Below are positions 8,132-16,539 of a DNA stretch of 64,000 nucleotides, one piece after another (within the stretch, counting starts at the first letter, position 1; each line of letters begins with the position of its first letter). The notes beneath the pieces are model-generated. The model saw only the letters and a list, made by a program, of their open reading frames with translations. It did not search any database and was not told where the DNA came from. The position numbers and the translations under genes were made by a program. The stretch lies in assembly GCA_035471785.1 (NCBI GenBank), contig DATIPQ010000038.1, positions 88,938 to 152,937 on the forward strand. Reading direction: 5' to 3'. The stretch comes from Acidobacteriota bacterium (GTDB lineage: Bacteria > Acidobacteriota > UBA6911 > RPQK01 > DATIPO01).

Positions 8132-8370
8132 CCTAGGTTGAAGCACGTGCGGAGTACTGAATTATGCGAAACTTCGTAAGCCTGTAGCCTCGCCAGTCAT
8201 CCGGAATTCTCCGGCAACCTCTGCCACTTTCTCTGAGAAATTCCATCTCAAAGCGGCCTGAAGGTCTGATTCGCGGCATTGCTGCGGTCATCTTCGGGCA
8301 GTCTTGGCAGAAGGCTGTGCAGTATGCAGAGGCGGTCAGATTCGCCGCACATTCGAAAGGAGGCATCGTC

Positions 8371-9078
8371 ATGAGTATCATGAGGATGTTATTGAATAGA
8401 AAAGCCGAGATCGGGGCCTGTTTTTTGGGGCTGGCCTGCGGCTACGCCTTTTCCATGCAGACGTCAGCCGACAGCGGCTTGACGTTGTTGCGGGAAAGTG
8501 TGGCCGTGGAGACCTCTGCCCCGGAACGCACGGTTCACGATCCGCCCGCCCAGGACACGGCGCTCGAGGGTGAAGACGCCTTCATCCGCGATCTATCGGA
8601 AGAGTTCCGCATGGAAGAGAGCGTGGTGCGTCTGGTGCACCAGGAATCCAAACGTTACGTGGACGCCGGGGAGGACGAGTGGCGATTGCTGCGCACTCCC
8701 GAAGCGGCCACCTACATCATGCTCTCCGTGATTCACGCCGAATCGCGGGGCGATGCCAGGGCCGTGGGCGACGACGGGCGCGCCCGAGGACTCACCCAGA
8801 TCCACTGGACCACGGCCCAGCTTTACGGGGACGTGACTCCCGAGGAACTGCTCGATCCCGCCGTCAACATCCGCTTCAGCTTCCGCCACTTCCACTATCT
8901 GCTGAAGAAATACAAGGGCAACTTCCCTCTGGCCCTCTATGGATGGAACCGCGGTCCCGGCACCGTCGACCGGCTCATCCGTTACGGACATTCTCCCGCC
9001 AACCATTACGGCCGCGCCGTCTACCACGCGGCTGCCCGCCAGGATAAAGCCGAAGAGCTGAAGCTCATCGGCAACTAA
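8371..9078 (+). CDS. SLT-type lytic transglycosylase
   Basis: A muramidase-like enzyme that cleaves peptidoglycan glycan strands. The 235-residue protein has an N-terminal hydrophobic anchor or signal (about residues 13-30), a polar linker and an SLT domain. VIHAESRGDARAV carries the catalytic Glu124, followed by RGLTQIHWTTAQLYG, DPAVNIRFSFRHFHYLL and ALYGWNRGPGTVD, the usual order of SLT motifs (normally GLMQ and AYNxG, here slightly changed). AAAGGAGG precedes the ATG at 8371, which was preferred over the upstream in-frame ATG at 8317. A long leader precedes it. Confidence 0.85.
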   Translation: MSIMRMLLNRKAEIGACFLGLACGYAFSMQTSADSGLTLLRESVAVETSAPERTVHDPPAQDTALEGEDAFIRDLSEEFRMEESVVRLVHQESKRYVDAGEDEWRLLRTPEAATYIMLSVIHAESRGDARAVGDDGRARGLTQIHWTTAQLYGDVTPEELLDPAVNIRFSFRHFHYLLKKYKGNFPLALYGWNRGPGTVDRLIRYGHSPANHYGRAVYHAAARQDKAEELKLIGN

Positions 9079-9139
9079 GCCCCTCCGCTTTCGCCCTTTT
9101 TGCCCAGTTCATAAGTGCACTGTGTGTCCTGCAGCCCTC

Positions 9140-9163
9140 CCACGCCGCCAGAGAGCGGCGTGG
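9140..9163. terminator. Bidirectional hairpin between convergent genes
   Basis: Nine-base arms CCACGCCGC (9140-9148) and GCGGCGTGG (9155-9163) enclose a 6-base loop midway between the lytic transglycosylase and antiporter gene ends. No T-run is present. Confidence 0.45.
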
Positions 9164-9181
9164 AGGCGGGCTGTTGGCTGC

Positions 9182-10696
9182 TTACAGGACGGCAATGGCG
9201 ACCAGGGTGGAGCAGACGGCGGCTAGTCCGGCTGCGGCCATCGCCAAAGGAAGCTGGGTGGTGACGTGGTCCATCAAGTCGGCGCCGCAGGCCAAGCTGG
9301 AAAGGATCGTGGTGTCGGAGATGGGCGAGCATTGGTCTCCGAAGATCGACCCGCCCACCACCGAGGCGTAGCAGAGGACGTTGAAAAGCGGTTCGGGCGA
9401 GACAGTGTAGGCCAGGGGGACGGAAAGCGGGACGATGACCGCGAAAGTTCCAAAGGAAGACCCGATGGAGAAGGCCACCACCATGCAGATTCCCATCAAG
9501 ATGGCGGGCAGCAGAACAGGGACGATCCAATCAGACGTGGTGGCCACGATATAGCGGGCCGTACCCAGTTCTTTGGATACAGCCCCCAGGGTGACGGCCA
9601 GTCCCAGCAGAATGGCCCCCGTGGTCACGCCCTTGCATCCGTCTACGATGCCGGCCAGCACGTCGGCGATGGAGAGTCCGCGCAGCCATCCCAGCAGCGA
9701 AGCCGCCACTACCGAAAGGCCGAAGGCCTCGGCGATCTGCACGCTCCCGGTCTGCAGGTAGGAACCCAGCGCCCATCCGATCAGAACCAGGATGGGGACG
9801 GCGAAATCGATGATGGCGGGACGATAGTGATCGGGCACCTTTTCGCGGCTCAGTTCCTCTGAGGCCAGCGGGGCGGCTCCGGGAGCGTTGAGCCCCTTGC
9901 CGGCCCGCGAGCGCTCGATGGCCTTGCGCATTTTTGTGCTCATGAAGGGCAGCAGGTCGAGAGCCAGCAACAGGGTCATCAGCACCGCGAAGATGCCGTA
10001 GAAGTTCAAGGGAATGGCGCGGTAGAAGAAACTCACTGCCGCCCCCTCGTCAGGCAGCAGCGGAATCAGACCTGCCGCGAATCCTCCCACGTAAATGGGC
10101 CACACGTTGAGTGGAATGAGGGTGGCTACGGGCGAAGCCGTGGAGTCGATGATGTAGCTGAGTTCCTCGTGGCTGATGTTCTCGCGGTCGGTCACCGGAC
10201 GCACGGTGGTTCCGGCCAGCACGGTGGAGATGGTGCCTCCCTGGTGGAAGACGATGCCGATAAGCCAGGCGAAGAGGCGGGCGCTGCGCGGCCCCCGCAC
10301 CATGCGTCCGGCGGCCCACTCGGCGAAGGCGCGCGCTCCGCCGGTGCGCGTCCACAGCCCCAGCAGTCCTCCCAGGCACCACAGGTAGACCAGCAATATG
10401 AGCGCGTACTGCTCGGATCCGATGGCGGGAATCATGAAGCGCTGCAGCAGGTTGGGGTCGCTGACCACGATGCCTCCCACGGCGATTCCCATCATGAGCG
10501 CGAAAAGCACCTCGCGGGTCAAAAAGGCCAGCAGGATGGCGCTGAAGGCCGGCAGCAGGGAATAAAGGCCGTAGCTGTCGTTTTCGTCCAGTCCCTCGGG
10601 ACTGCCCCAGGCCAAAAGCAGGAAGGGCAGAGCGGCGACGAGGAGGATGAGCAGGCGCTGGAGCGGGTCCTTGGGCAACTTGCTGGATAGTCTCAT
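9182..10696 (-). CDS. NhaC-family Na+/H+ antiporter
   Basis: A 504-residue inner-membrane protein with about 11-12 hydrophobic helices. The family pattern is clear: VFHQGGTISTVLAG, STASPVATLIPLNVWPIYVGGFAAG, FSIGSSFGTFAVIVPLSVPLA and GGSIFGDQCSPISDTTILSS. These are the conserved half-helices of NhaC/ArsB-like transporters. It probably exchanges Na+ for H+, although some relatives carry organic acids such as malate. It is a single gene on the minus strand, separated by a small palindromic stretch from the VWFA gene upstream. Confidence 0.85.
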   Translation of the reverse strand: MRLSSKLPKDPLQRLLILLVAALPFLLLAWGSPEGLDENDSYGLYSLLPAFSAILLAFLTREVLFALMMGIAVGGIVVSDPNLLQRFMIPAIGSEQYALILLVYLWCLGGLLGLWTRTGGARAFAEWAAGRMVRGPRSARLFAWLIGIVFHQGGTISTVLAGTTVRPVTDRENISHEELSYIIDSTASPVATLIPLNVWPIYVGGFAAGLIPLLPDEGAAVSFFYRAIPLNFYGIFAVLMTLLLALDLLPFMSTKMRKAIERSRAGKGLNAPGAAPLASEELSREKVPDHYRPAIIDFAVPILVLIGWALGSYLQTGSVQIAEAFGLSVVAASLLGWLRGLSIADVLAGIVDGCKGVTTGAILLGLAVTLGAVSKELGTARYIVATTSDWIVPVLLPAILMGICMVVAFSIGSSFGTFAVIVPLSVPLAYTVSPEPLFNVLCYASVVGGSIFGDQCSPISDTTILSSLACGADLMDHVTTQLPLAMAAAGLAAVCSTLVAIAVL

Positions 10697-10770
10697 GAGC
10701 GACGCTCAGAGTAGCACGCCCCCGACTCTCGGGCGAAGCCGAAGGCGTAGCATGACCATGACCCATCCCA

Positions 10771-11724
10771 CTAATAGATCGAACTTCCCGAAGAAGTCCG
10801 CCGCACATAACTCACCCGCAACCCAGGATGCCCCTGCAGGCCGATCTCTACCTCGCGCTTGGTCAGATCCTTGCCTTCCTCCGCAGGCTGATAGGTGAGC
10901 AGGTAGTAATGAGAAAGAGCATCGCGCATGGCCTCGATCTTGTCCAAGGCCTCTTTCTCGGAATAGGCCCATCCGCCCGTCTCGCGCACGATGCGCTTGC
11001 GGGCGGCCTGATCGCCTCCCAGGCTGATCATGTCCCCCGCCCGATTCCCCAGGCTGATCCCGAAAAAGCGGGCGCCGGCCATACGCAGATGGTCCAGGGT
11101 GGCTTCGCCGATGCCTCCGAATCCCGCCGAGATCACCAGCACGGCCTTGTTGGAGGGGTAGGAGCAGGTCTTGAGGCGCCTCAAGGTGTGGTCGACCGCG
11201 TACCCGGTCAGGGCCTGGCTCATGAAAAGCTGTCCCAGGCGGCGCCACTTGCTGGCACGCGCCCCTGACCCGATGTTTTCGATGCCTTCCACCAGGTGAT
11301 AGCGGTCGCTGCTCAGTTCGCTGACGAAGTCGACGTCGTCGCTGAAGACGCCCAGCAGGATTTCGTCCTTTTCATCGAGCAGATGGATGAGACGGTGCAT
11401 GATCTCGCGTCCCAGCAGGATCTTCTCCTGCGACATGGTCGATCCCACATCCAGCAGGATGGCCAGCGAGACGTTGGCCTTGGGCTGCTCTTCCACCTGC
11501 TCCACGGGCCGGCGCCGACCGTCCTCGAGCACGCTGAAGTCCTGAGCGGTCAGTCCTCTCACGACCCGATCGTCCTGATCGAACACCCGCACCACGTACT
11601 GCGAGGCTCTGACGTCCACCCGGAATCGCGGCAGCTCGTCCCCCTGCGCTCCTTGAGCCCAAGCCGATGACGCCCCCAGCCACGTCAGCAAGACCGCCAG
11701 AATCAACCGCCCAACAAGCTTCAT
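10771..11724 (-). CDS. VWFA-related secreted protein (acidobacterial type)
   Basis: A 317-residue exported protein with a signal peptide (LILAVLLTWLGASSAWA) and a von Willebrand factor A-like domain. Seen: FRVDVRASQYVVRVFDQDDRVVRGL and DFSVLEDGRRRPV, the N-terminal signature of the VWFA-related Acidobacteria family, then ILLDVGSTMS at the metal-ion site (DxGST in place of DxSxS), ending with SHYYLLTYQP. The function of the family is unknown; protein binding at the envelope is inferred. The ATG at 11724 was chosen because the signal peptide starts there; an upstream extension looks non-coding. Confidence 0.82.
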   Translation of the reverse strand: MKLVGRLILAVLLTWLGASSAWAQGAQGDELPRFRVDVRASQYVVRVFDQDDRVVRGLTAQDFSVLEDGRRRPVEQVEEQPKANVSLAILLDVGSTMSQEKILLGREIMHRLIHLLDEKDEILLGVFSDDVDFVSELSSDRYHLVEGIENIGSGARASKWRRLGQLFMSQALTGYAVDHTLRRLKTCSYPSNKAVLVISAGFGGIGEATLDHLRMAGARFFGISLGNRAGDMISLGGDQAARKRIVRETGGWAYSEKEALDKIEAMRDALSHYYLLTYQPAEEGKDLTKREVEIGLQGHPGLRVSYVRRTSSGSSIY

Positions 11725-12115
11725 CGCGCCTAAAAGGATGCGCCCAACCCGACCCAAGTTCAACCGGGTAAGTATGGGAAAACCTCTCGCTGAGAATTCT
11801 GAGCAGGGCGATGAAGGAATTCGAAGTGCGGATGGCGAATCCGAGATCCCAAGAGGGCTTCCTATGCAGTCCGTTCTGCCCACAAGATCTGGCCATTGCG
11901 TACCTGCAAGTGTCTCCCTCATGCGACATAAGTTCACTGGCACGAAATTTAAATGATTGACAAGTGGCCCGCTGAGGCCGAGCCACCAGTGATCCTGCAT
12001 TTCCGGACTAAACCATTGATTAGGATGGAGTTGTGCGGTTCCTCTGGTGTGCCGCTGTTAACCGGAGGGTTTTAGGTTCGGGTATTAGCGGATCAGGCCT
12101 TACGCACTTGCGCCT
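11725..12115. other. Intergenic stretch, no gene seen
   Basis: About 390 bases between the VWFA gene start and the MazF-like gene end. It has lower GC than its surroundings in places (for example ACGAAATTTAAATGATTGACAAG). No ORF with credible composition, tRNA or strong hairpin was found. A TTGAAC on the minus strand at 11763-11758 could be a -35 box for the VWFA gene. Confidence 0.4.
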
Positions 12116-12463
12116 TCATCTGCCCAAGACGACGTCGATGCCCGTGAGGACTTGCTCCAGGATCCTCGGGGGCAGTTTGCCGATTCTTTCGGCGAGGATG
12201 CTGCGGTCCAGGGTGATGATCTGTGAGGCGTTTGCAACGGAATCCTTGGGGAGAGCAGATTTCTCCGCGCGCATGAGGACATTTCCGGGCGCCTCGGCCC
12301 AAATCAGGTTGGTGGTCAGAGGGACGCACACCACTGTGGCGATCCTGCTCCGGTTCAAATGGTTGCCTTGCACAATGATAACGGGCCGCCGGAAACCTGG
12401 GCCGGATCCGGTCGGCGCCGGCAGGTCGGCCCACCAGATCTCGCCCTGTGCAATCTCTACCAC
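12116..12463 (-). CDS. mazF: MazF/PemK-family toxin
   Basis: A 115-residue endoribonuclease-type toxin. IAQGEIWWADLPAPTGSG and RRPVIIVQGN are the MazF/PemK signature strands; VVCVPLTTN follows, and the central DRSILAERIGKLP matches the family helix. Such toxins cut mRNA unless bound by the partner antitoxin. Its start overlaps the end of the ribbon-helix-helix antitoxin gene by 7 bases, as expected for translational coupling. All key segments are present, so it is probably functional. Confidence 0.88.
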   Translation of the reverse strand: MVEIAQGEIWWADLPAPTGSGPGFRRPVIIVQGNHLNRSRIATVVCVPLTTNLIWAEAPGNVLMRAEKSALPKDSVANASQIITLDRSILAERIGKLPPRILEQVLTGIDVVLGR

Positions 12464-12693
12464 TCAGTGTTCTCCAATATTCGCCGGGCGGCAGCCGCAA
12501 CAAAGGGATCTGAGGGATGCTCCAAGCGGTCGACGACTTGATTCATCGACTCCGTTACCTCATCGGGAGCATGCCTGGCAAGGTATTCTGAGATGGCCTC
12601 TGCATAGAGTTGGCTGCGTGACTTGCTGGTTCGGCTGGCATGCTTTTCCGCCGCTTGGAAAACCTCGTCGGGGATCGAAACTGCCGTTTTCAT
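12457..12693 (-). CDS. Ribbon-helix-helix antitoxin of the MazF-like pair
   Basis: A 78-residue antitoxin. MKTAVSIPDEVFQAAEKHASR followed by SKSRSQLYAEAISEYLARH is a classic MetJ/Arc ribbon-helix-helix DNA-binding domain. The acidic C-terminal part (about residues 45-78) would cover the toxin. It should bind MazF and repress the operon. The ATG has no ribosome site, but a TATACT ends 6 bases upstream with TTGTTC 18 bases further up, suggesting a leaderless mRNA. Confidence 0.82.
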   Translation of the reverse strand: MKTAVSIPDEVFQAAEKHASRTSKSRSQLYAEAISEYLARHAPDEVTESMNQVVDRLEHPSDPFVAAAARRILENTEW

Positions 12694-12699
12694 ACCGTC

Positions 12700-12729
12700 A
12701 GTATAACCATTGGACCTCTTCTAGAACAA
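12700..12729 (-). promoter_or_regulatory. Promoter of MazF-like operon
   Basis: On the minus strand: TTGTTC (12729-12724), an 18-base spacer, and TATACT (12705-12700), then 6 bases to the antitoxin ATG at 12693. The predicted start site coincides with the start codon. Confidence 0.55.
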
Positions 12730-12821
12730 GCCGTAAGACAAAAGGGAAGGCCTGCCTCACGACGAATCGAACGCATTCGGCGAGATCGCGGTGCTATCCT
12801 CGCTCAGGAAAGGACTGGCTC

Positions 12822-12974
12822 ATGAAAGTTGCTGGAATGCGGGAGCTACGTGCTCGATTGGCCTTGGTGGTTGGTGAGAATTATCCAGTGCTTGCGACCA
12901 AGCACGGCAAGATTGCCCGAGTTCTCCTGCCCCAGGCGCCCGAGGGTCAGGATTTGGGGAGGAGTTGTAGGTAG
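12822..12974 (+). CDS. Orphan Phd/YefM-like antitoxin, possibly truncated
   Basis: A 50-residue protein, MKVAGMRELRARLALVVGE then PVLATKHGKIARVLLP, which is the DNA-binding N-terminal half of Phd/YefM-type antitoxins (normally about 80 residues). A good ribosome site (AGGAAAGGA) precedes the ATG. No toxin gene follows on this strand. Instead its last 28 bases overlap the end of the convergent VapC-like toxin gene. It may be a remnant whose toxin half was lost, or a solitary repressor. Confidence 0.55.
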   Translation: MKVAGMRELRARLALVVGENYPVLATKHGKIARVLLPQAPEGQDLGRSCR

Positions 12975-13366
12975 TCGCAGTGCTTGGGGCGCACGGCGCG
13001 GAAGTGTCTTTGATCGAGTGTTGCCACCTTTTTCTCGGCCAATCTTTCGCAAACGGCAATAACCGCGGCATCGACCATGCCGAGGTCGAGGTCGGCATGA
13101 GAGGCCTGGAGTTCGGCCGCGCGGGCGAGGTCCCCGGCGGACAAGTGCTCCAGGCGGTAGGCGCCGGTTGAGATGTCCTCGACAAATATCGACCATACTT
13201 CAGGCTGAAGGCGTTTTCGAATCCAGTAGTCCACTTCCACCAGAGCAGGGGCAACCAACACCAGCGGCTCATCGATTTCGTCGAGCAACTTGGCGCACGA
13301 CGCGTGTGCCGGATCGTCGGCATCCAAGAGGGCGAGGATCGGGCCCGTGTCAAGAATGAGAGCCAT
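12947..13366 (-). CDS. vapC: PIN-domain toxin, VapC-like
   Basis: A 139-residue PIN-domain ribonuclease. The four acidic residues expected for the Mg2+ site are in place: Asp6 (LILDTGP), Glu44 (ALVEVDYW), Asp99 (LGMVDAAVIA) and Asp118 (VATLDQRHF). Such toxins cut tRNA or rRNA. The ATG overlaps the antitoxin stop by one base (TAATG), giving translational coupling. The 3' end overlaps the orphan antitoxin gene on the other strand. Confidence 0.88.
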   Translation of the reverse strand: MALILDTGPILALLDADDPAHASCAKLLDEIDEPLVLVAPALVEVDYWIRKRLQPEVWSIFVEDISTGAYRLEHLSAGDLARAAELQASHADLDLGMVDAAVIAVCERLAEKKVATLDQRHFRAVRPKHCDYLQLLPKS

Positions 13367-13590
13367 TATTGAGCCGCCGGCAGGTCTTCATGATCAACAC
13401 TCTCCTGGGCGACACCGGAACCTGAGTGTCCGATACCAATGCGAGGGCGCCGGGCGCGCCGCAGCTCGGCTGCTTTCTTGGCCAGAAGCTCACCCACCAG
13501 GGTTGCAAAGGACACGCCGCGCCGCTGAGCCTCGCGTCTCAACGCTTCCAGCACCCCCTCTTCCGCCGCCACCGTGGTTCTTTGAATCAT
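13366..13590 (-). CDS. vapB: VapB-type antitoxin
   Basis: A 74-residue antitoxin directly upstream of the PIN toxin. The N-terminal part, IQRTTVAAEEGVLEALRREAQRRGVSFATLVGELLAKKAAELRR, fits a ribbon-helix-helix DNA-binding fold. The rest is a flexible acidic tail (SVDHEDLPAA) suited to neutralising the toxin. TATTAT ends 7 bases before the ATG and no Shine-Dalgarno sequence is present, so the mRNA may be leaderless. Confidence 0.75.
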   Translation of the reverse strand: MIQRTTVAAEEGVLEALRREAQRRGVSFATLVGELLAKKAAELRRARRPRIGIGHSGSGVAQESVDHEDLPAAQ

Positions 13591-13597
13591 GGTTTCG

Positions 13598-13603
13598 ATA
13601 ATA
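13598..13603 (-). promoter_or_regulatory. -10 hexamer of VapBC-like operon
   Basis: TATTAT on the minus strand, followed by CGAAACC (7 bases) and the ATG at 13590. The -35 region is weak (TCGAAT at 17 bases). Confidence 0.45.
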
Positions 13604-13641
13604 ACTGATGCATGAATCTGATTCGAGGCGCATTTCGCGCA

Positions 13642-16431
13642 CTAGTCGGAGCGGAGGATGGAGAGTGGGTTGATTTGGTTGGCGCGGTAAGCGGGGAGGA
13701 GGGCGGCGGCGGCGCCCAGGAGGAGCAGGGCGAGGCAGGAGAGAAGGAGGGTTGGGGGGTCGTAGGGCTGGACGTGGAAGAGCATGTCTTGGAGCAGGAG
13801 CGTCAGGGCCCAGGCGGCGGGGAGGCCCAGGAGGATGCCCAGGGCGACCGGAAGCAGACCCTGGCTGAGGACGCGGCGGTAGATGTGCGTCCCGCGGGCG
13901 CCCAGGGCCCGGCGGATGCCGATTTCGCGGCGGCGGCTGGCTACGCTGTAAGAAACCACCGAGAAGATCCCCGAGGCGCAGAGGATCAGGGCCAAGGCGC
14001 CGAAGGCGGCCAGGAGCAGGGTCTGCAGGCGTCGGCGGGCGGTGTCCTGAGCCAGCAGATCCTCTCCTGTGCGGACTTGGAACACCGGCAAGGAGGGGTC
14101 GAGTTCACGCACCACGGCCCGCACGGCGGACGCCAGCCCCGGGCCGGCGCCTTGCTGGTGACGTATGGCGATGTCCATTCCCCAGTCCCCGAAATGTCCG
14201 AAGATGGCCTGGGGAAAGTGCAGGTAGAGCGTGCCGCCGCGGGTCTGGCCCAGGCCGTGGTGGGAGATGTCGTCCACCACGCCGACTACCGTGTACCAGA
14301 TGACGAAGGGATCCTCGGGATCGTTGAGGGTGATCCGCTGTCCCAGGGGACTCTCGCCCGGCCAGTTGGCCCGCGCCAGCGCCTGGTCGATGACGGCCAC
14401 GTGCTGGGCGTCGCGCCGGTCGGAGGCGAGGAAGACGCGTCCCCGCATCAAGTCGATGCCCATGGTGCGGAAATAGCCGGGCATCACAACCCGGGTCAGG
14501 GCCGTGGGCTGCTGGTTGCGGGGAACCGGCGCGCGTCCGTCAAGGCGGAAACTGGTTCCCCACCAGGAGCCCTCCAAGGGACCGCGGTTGACCGCCGATG
14601 CCCGCTGCACGCCCGGAAGAGCCTGTAACCGCGCCAGCAGCCGTCCATAGAAGTCGTTGATGACGTCTCGCTGCTCCTGGCGGGCGTTCCAGAAACTCAC
14701 CATGTCCTGGCCCGGCTGCATGGTCAGCATGCCCGGTTCCACCCGCAGTGTGAGCAGGTTGCGGGACTCGAATCCGGCTTCCGATCCCATTATCTCGCTG
14801 AGGCTGCGCAACAGCAGTCCGGCGCCCACCAGCACGGTCAGGGCCAGGGCAACCTCGGCCACGATAAGACCGTAGCGCAGGCGTCCGCCCTGGGCCGAGG
14901 TGGCGCGCGGTCCCGCGCCCAGTCCCGCTTGCGGATCGAGGCGGGCGGCCCGCCAACTGGGCAGCCAGCCGAAGAGGACGGTGGCGGCGCTGGCCAGCAG
15001 CAGGGTGAAGCCGGCCACGGTCCAGTTGACGGAGATGTCCTGGGCGCGGGGCAGGGCTTGGGAGGCCCAACGGGTGAGCCATCCCGCCCCCAGGGCCGCA
15101 AGCAGCAGCCCCACAGCCGCTCCGCACAGGGACAGCAGCAGGCTTTCCGTGAGGAGACGGGCGGTCAGCCGTTTCCGGCCGGCGCCCAGAGCCAGCCGCA
15201 CCGCCAGTTCGCGGCGGCGCGAGGCGGCCTGTCCCAGCAGCAGGTTGGCCAGGTTGGCGCAAGCGATGAGCAGGACGAGGCCGGTGGTCAGCCACAGCAC
15301 CATGAGGGGACGGCGCACCGAAGAAGCCGACAACTCGCCATGGGGCGTGAGAGTGACGCTCCAGTCGGCGTTGCTCTCCGGGTAGGCTTGCTGCAGTCCC
15401 TGGGCGATGGCGGCAAGATCAGACTGGGCTTGACTCAAGCGCACACCCTGCTTCAGCCGCCCCACCACCCGCAAGTACCGCCCGCCGCGGCCCTGGGTTT
15501 TCAGGAAGGCCTCGCTCATGGGCGTGTAGAGCTGTACCTGGGGACTGGGGAAGTCGATTCCGGCAGGCAGGACGCCCGCAATAGTGTAGCGCCTCCCGTC
15601 CAAATCGACGGCGCTGCCCAGGACTTGCGGATCGCCGCCCAGGCGGCTGCGCCAAAAGGTGTGGCTGATGACCAGCAGGTCTTCTTCTTCCGATGGCGGC
15701 CCGGTGTGAAAGAAGCGTCCTCGCTCGGGCTGGACGCCCAATACGGCAAAGAAGTCGGAAGGAGCTTCCACCGCCGTCACCCTCTCGGCGAACTGGCCGG
15801 TGCTGAAATTGACGTCCTTGACCTGGTAGGCGGCCAGGGCCTCAAAGGTGCGATTTCCTTCTTTGAAGTCGAGGTAGTTGGGAGGCGAGACGGAGTTGAA
15901 GGCCCATCCCCTGGCCTCGTTGCTTTCGTAAAGGTCCACGACGCGCTCAGCCTCGGGATAGGGATAGGGCTGCAGCAAGACGGCGTGGACGGCGCTGAAA
16001 AGCAGGGCGTTGGCTCCGATTCCGGCCGCCAGGGTCAAGACGGCCACGGCTGAAAAAGCCGGTCTGCGCAGCAGCGAGCGGAGGGACTGCCCGATTTCCC
16101 CCCACCAAAGGCCGGAGCCGACGGCCAGGCTCCGCCCTTGCCCCCTCTTATCCGCAGGAGGCGGCCCGCTCCGCGGCCCCCGCCATCCGGACGAGGCCGG
16201 TTCCCCGCCCTCGATGAGGAAGAGCTCATCAAAGTCCAGCCCCAGCCCTCGCAGCAGCTTGCGGCGAACTTCGGGGCCGGGATGGCACTTATGGCCGTGC
16301 ACAAGTTGGGAGAAATAGCCCCGACTGATCTCCAGCTCGTCGGCCCAGTCGTTTTGGTCCCGCCCGCTGCGGGCGATCGCTTGAGCCAGCCTGTGATGGT
16401 CGAGGCGAACGCGTCGTTTCAGGGACTTCAT
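13642..16431 (-). CDS. ADOP-type MacB/FtsX permease with N-terminal HTH
   Basis: A 929-residue inner-membrane permease of the acidobacterial duplicated orphan permease type. Residues about 1-75 are a helix-turn-helix-like domain (DQNDWADELEISRGYFSQLVHG). Next come SLRSLLRRPAFSAVAVLTLAAGIGANALLF, a MacB periplasmic domain, FtsX helices (LIACANLANLLLGQAASRRRELAVRLALGAGR), a second MacB domain and a second FtsX block (CASGIFSVVSYSVASRRREIGIRRALGA). These orphans lack their own ATPase gene. An export or mechanotransmission role is inferred. It overlaps no neighbour. Confidence 0.85.
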   Translation of the reverse strand: MKSLKRRVRLDHHRLAQAIARSGRDQNDWADELEISRGYFSQLVHGHKCHPGPEVRRKLLRGLGLDFDELFLIEGGEPASSGWRGPRSGPPPADKRGQGRSLAVGSGLWWGEIGQSLRSLLRRPAFSAVAVLTLAAGIGANALLFSAVHAVLLQPYPYPEAERVVDLYESNEARGWAFNSVSPPNYLDFKEGNRTFEALAAYQVKDVNFSTGQFAERVTAVEAPSDFFAVLGVQPERGRFFHTGPPSEEEDLLVISHTFWRSRLGGDPQVLGSAVDLDGRRYTIAGVLPAGIDFPSPQVQLYTPMSEAFLKTQGRGGRYLRVVGRLKQGVRLSQAQSDLAAIAQGLQQAYPESNADWSVTLTPHGELSASSVRRPLMVLWLTTGLVLLIACANLANLLLGQAASRRRELAVRLALGAGRKRLTARLLTESLLLSLCGAAVGLLLAALGAGWLTRWASQALPRAQDISVNWTVAGFTLLLASAATVLFGWLPSWRAARLDPQAGLGAGPRATSAQGGRLRYGLIVAEVALALTVLVGAGLLLRSLSEIMGSEAGFESRNLLTLRVEPGMLTMQPGQDMVSFWNARQEQRDVINDFYGRLLARLQALPGVQRASAVNRGPLEGSWWGTSFRLDGRAPVPRNQQPTALTRVVMPGYFRTMGIDLMRGRVFLASDRRDAQHVAVIDQALARANWPGESPLGQRITLNDPEDPFVIWYTVVGVVDDISHHGLGQTRGGTLYLHFPQAIFGHFGDWGMDIAIRHQQGAGPGLASAVRAVVRELDPSLPVFQVRTGEDLLAQDTARRRLQTLLLAAFGALALILCASGIFSVVSYSVASRRREIGIRRALGARGTHIYRRVLSQGLLPVALGILLGLPAAWALTLLLQDMLFHVQPYDPPTLLLSCLALLLLGAAAALLPAYRANQINPLSILRSD

Positions 16432-16539
16432 AATGCCCCATCAGACGCCTTTTCCCCCAGCGGGGTTGTGCCAGGTTCCCGGAAAGCGTTTTCTCCAGTT
16501 CTCTGCCGTTCACACGCGGGGCGTATGCGGGTTTCACTG

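Noticed and set aside
13612-14628. Plus-strand 338-codon frame
   Set aside because: Antisense to the ADOP permease, Gly/Glu-rich and without domain features.
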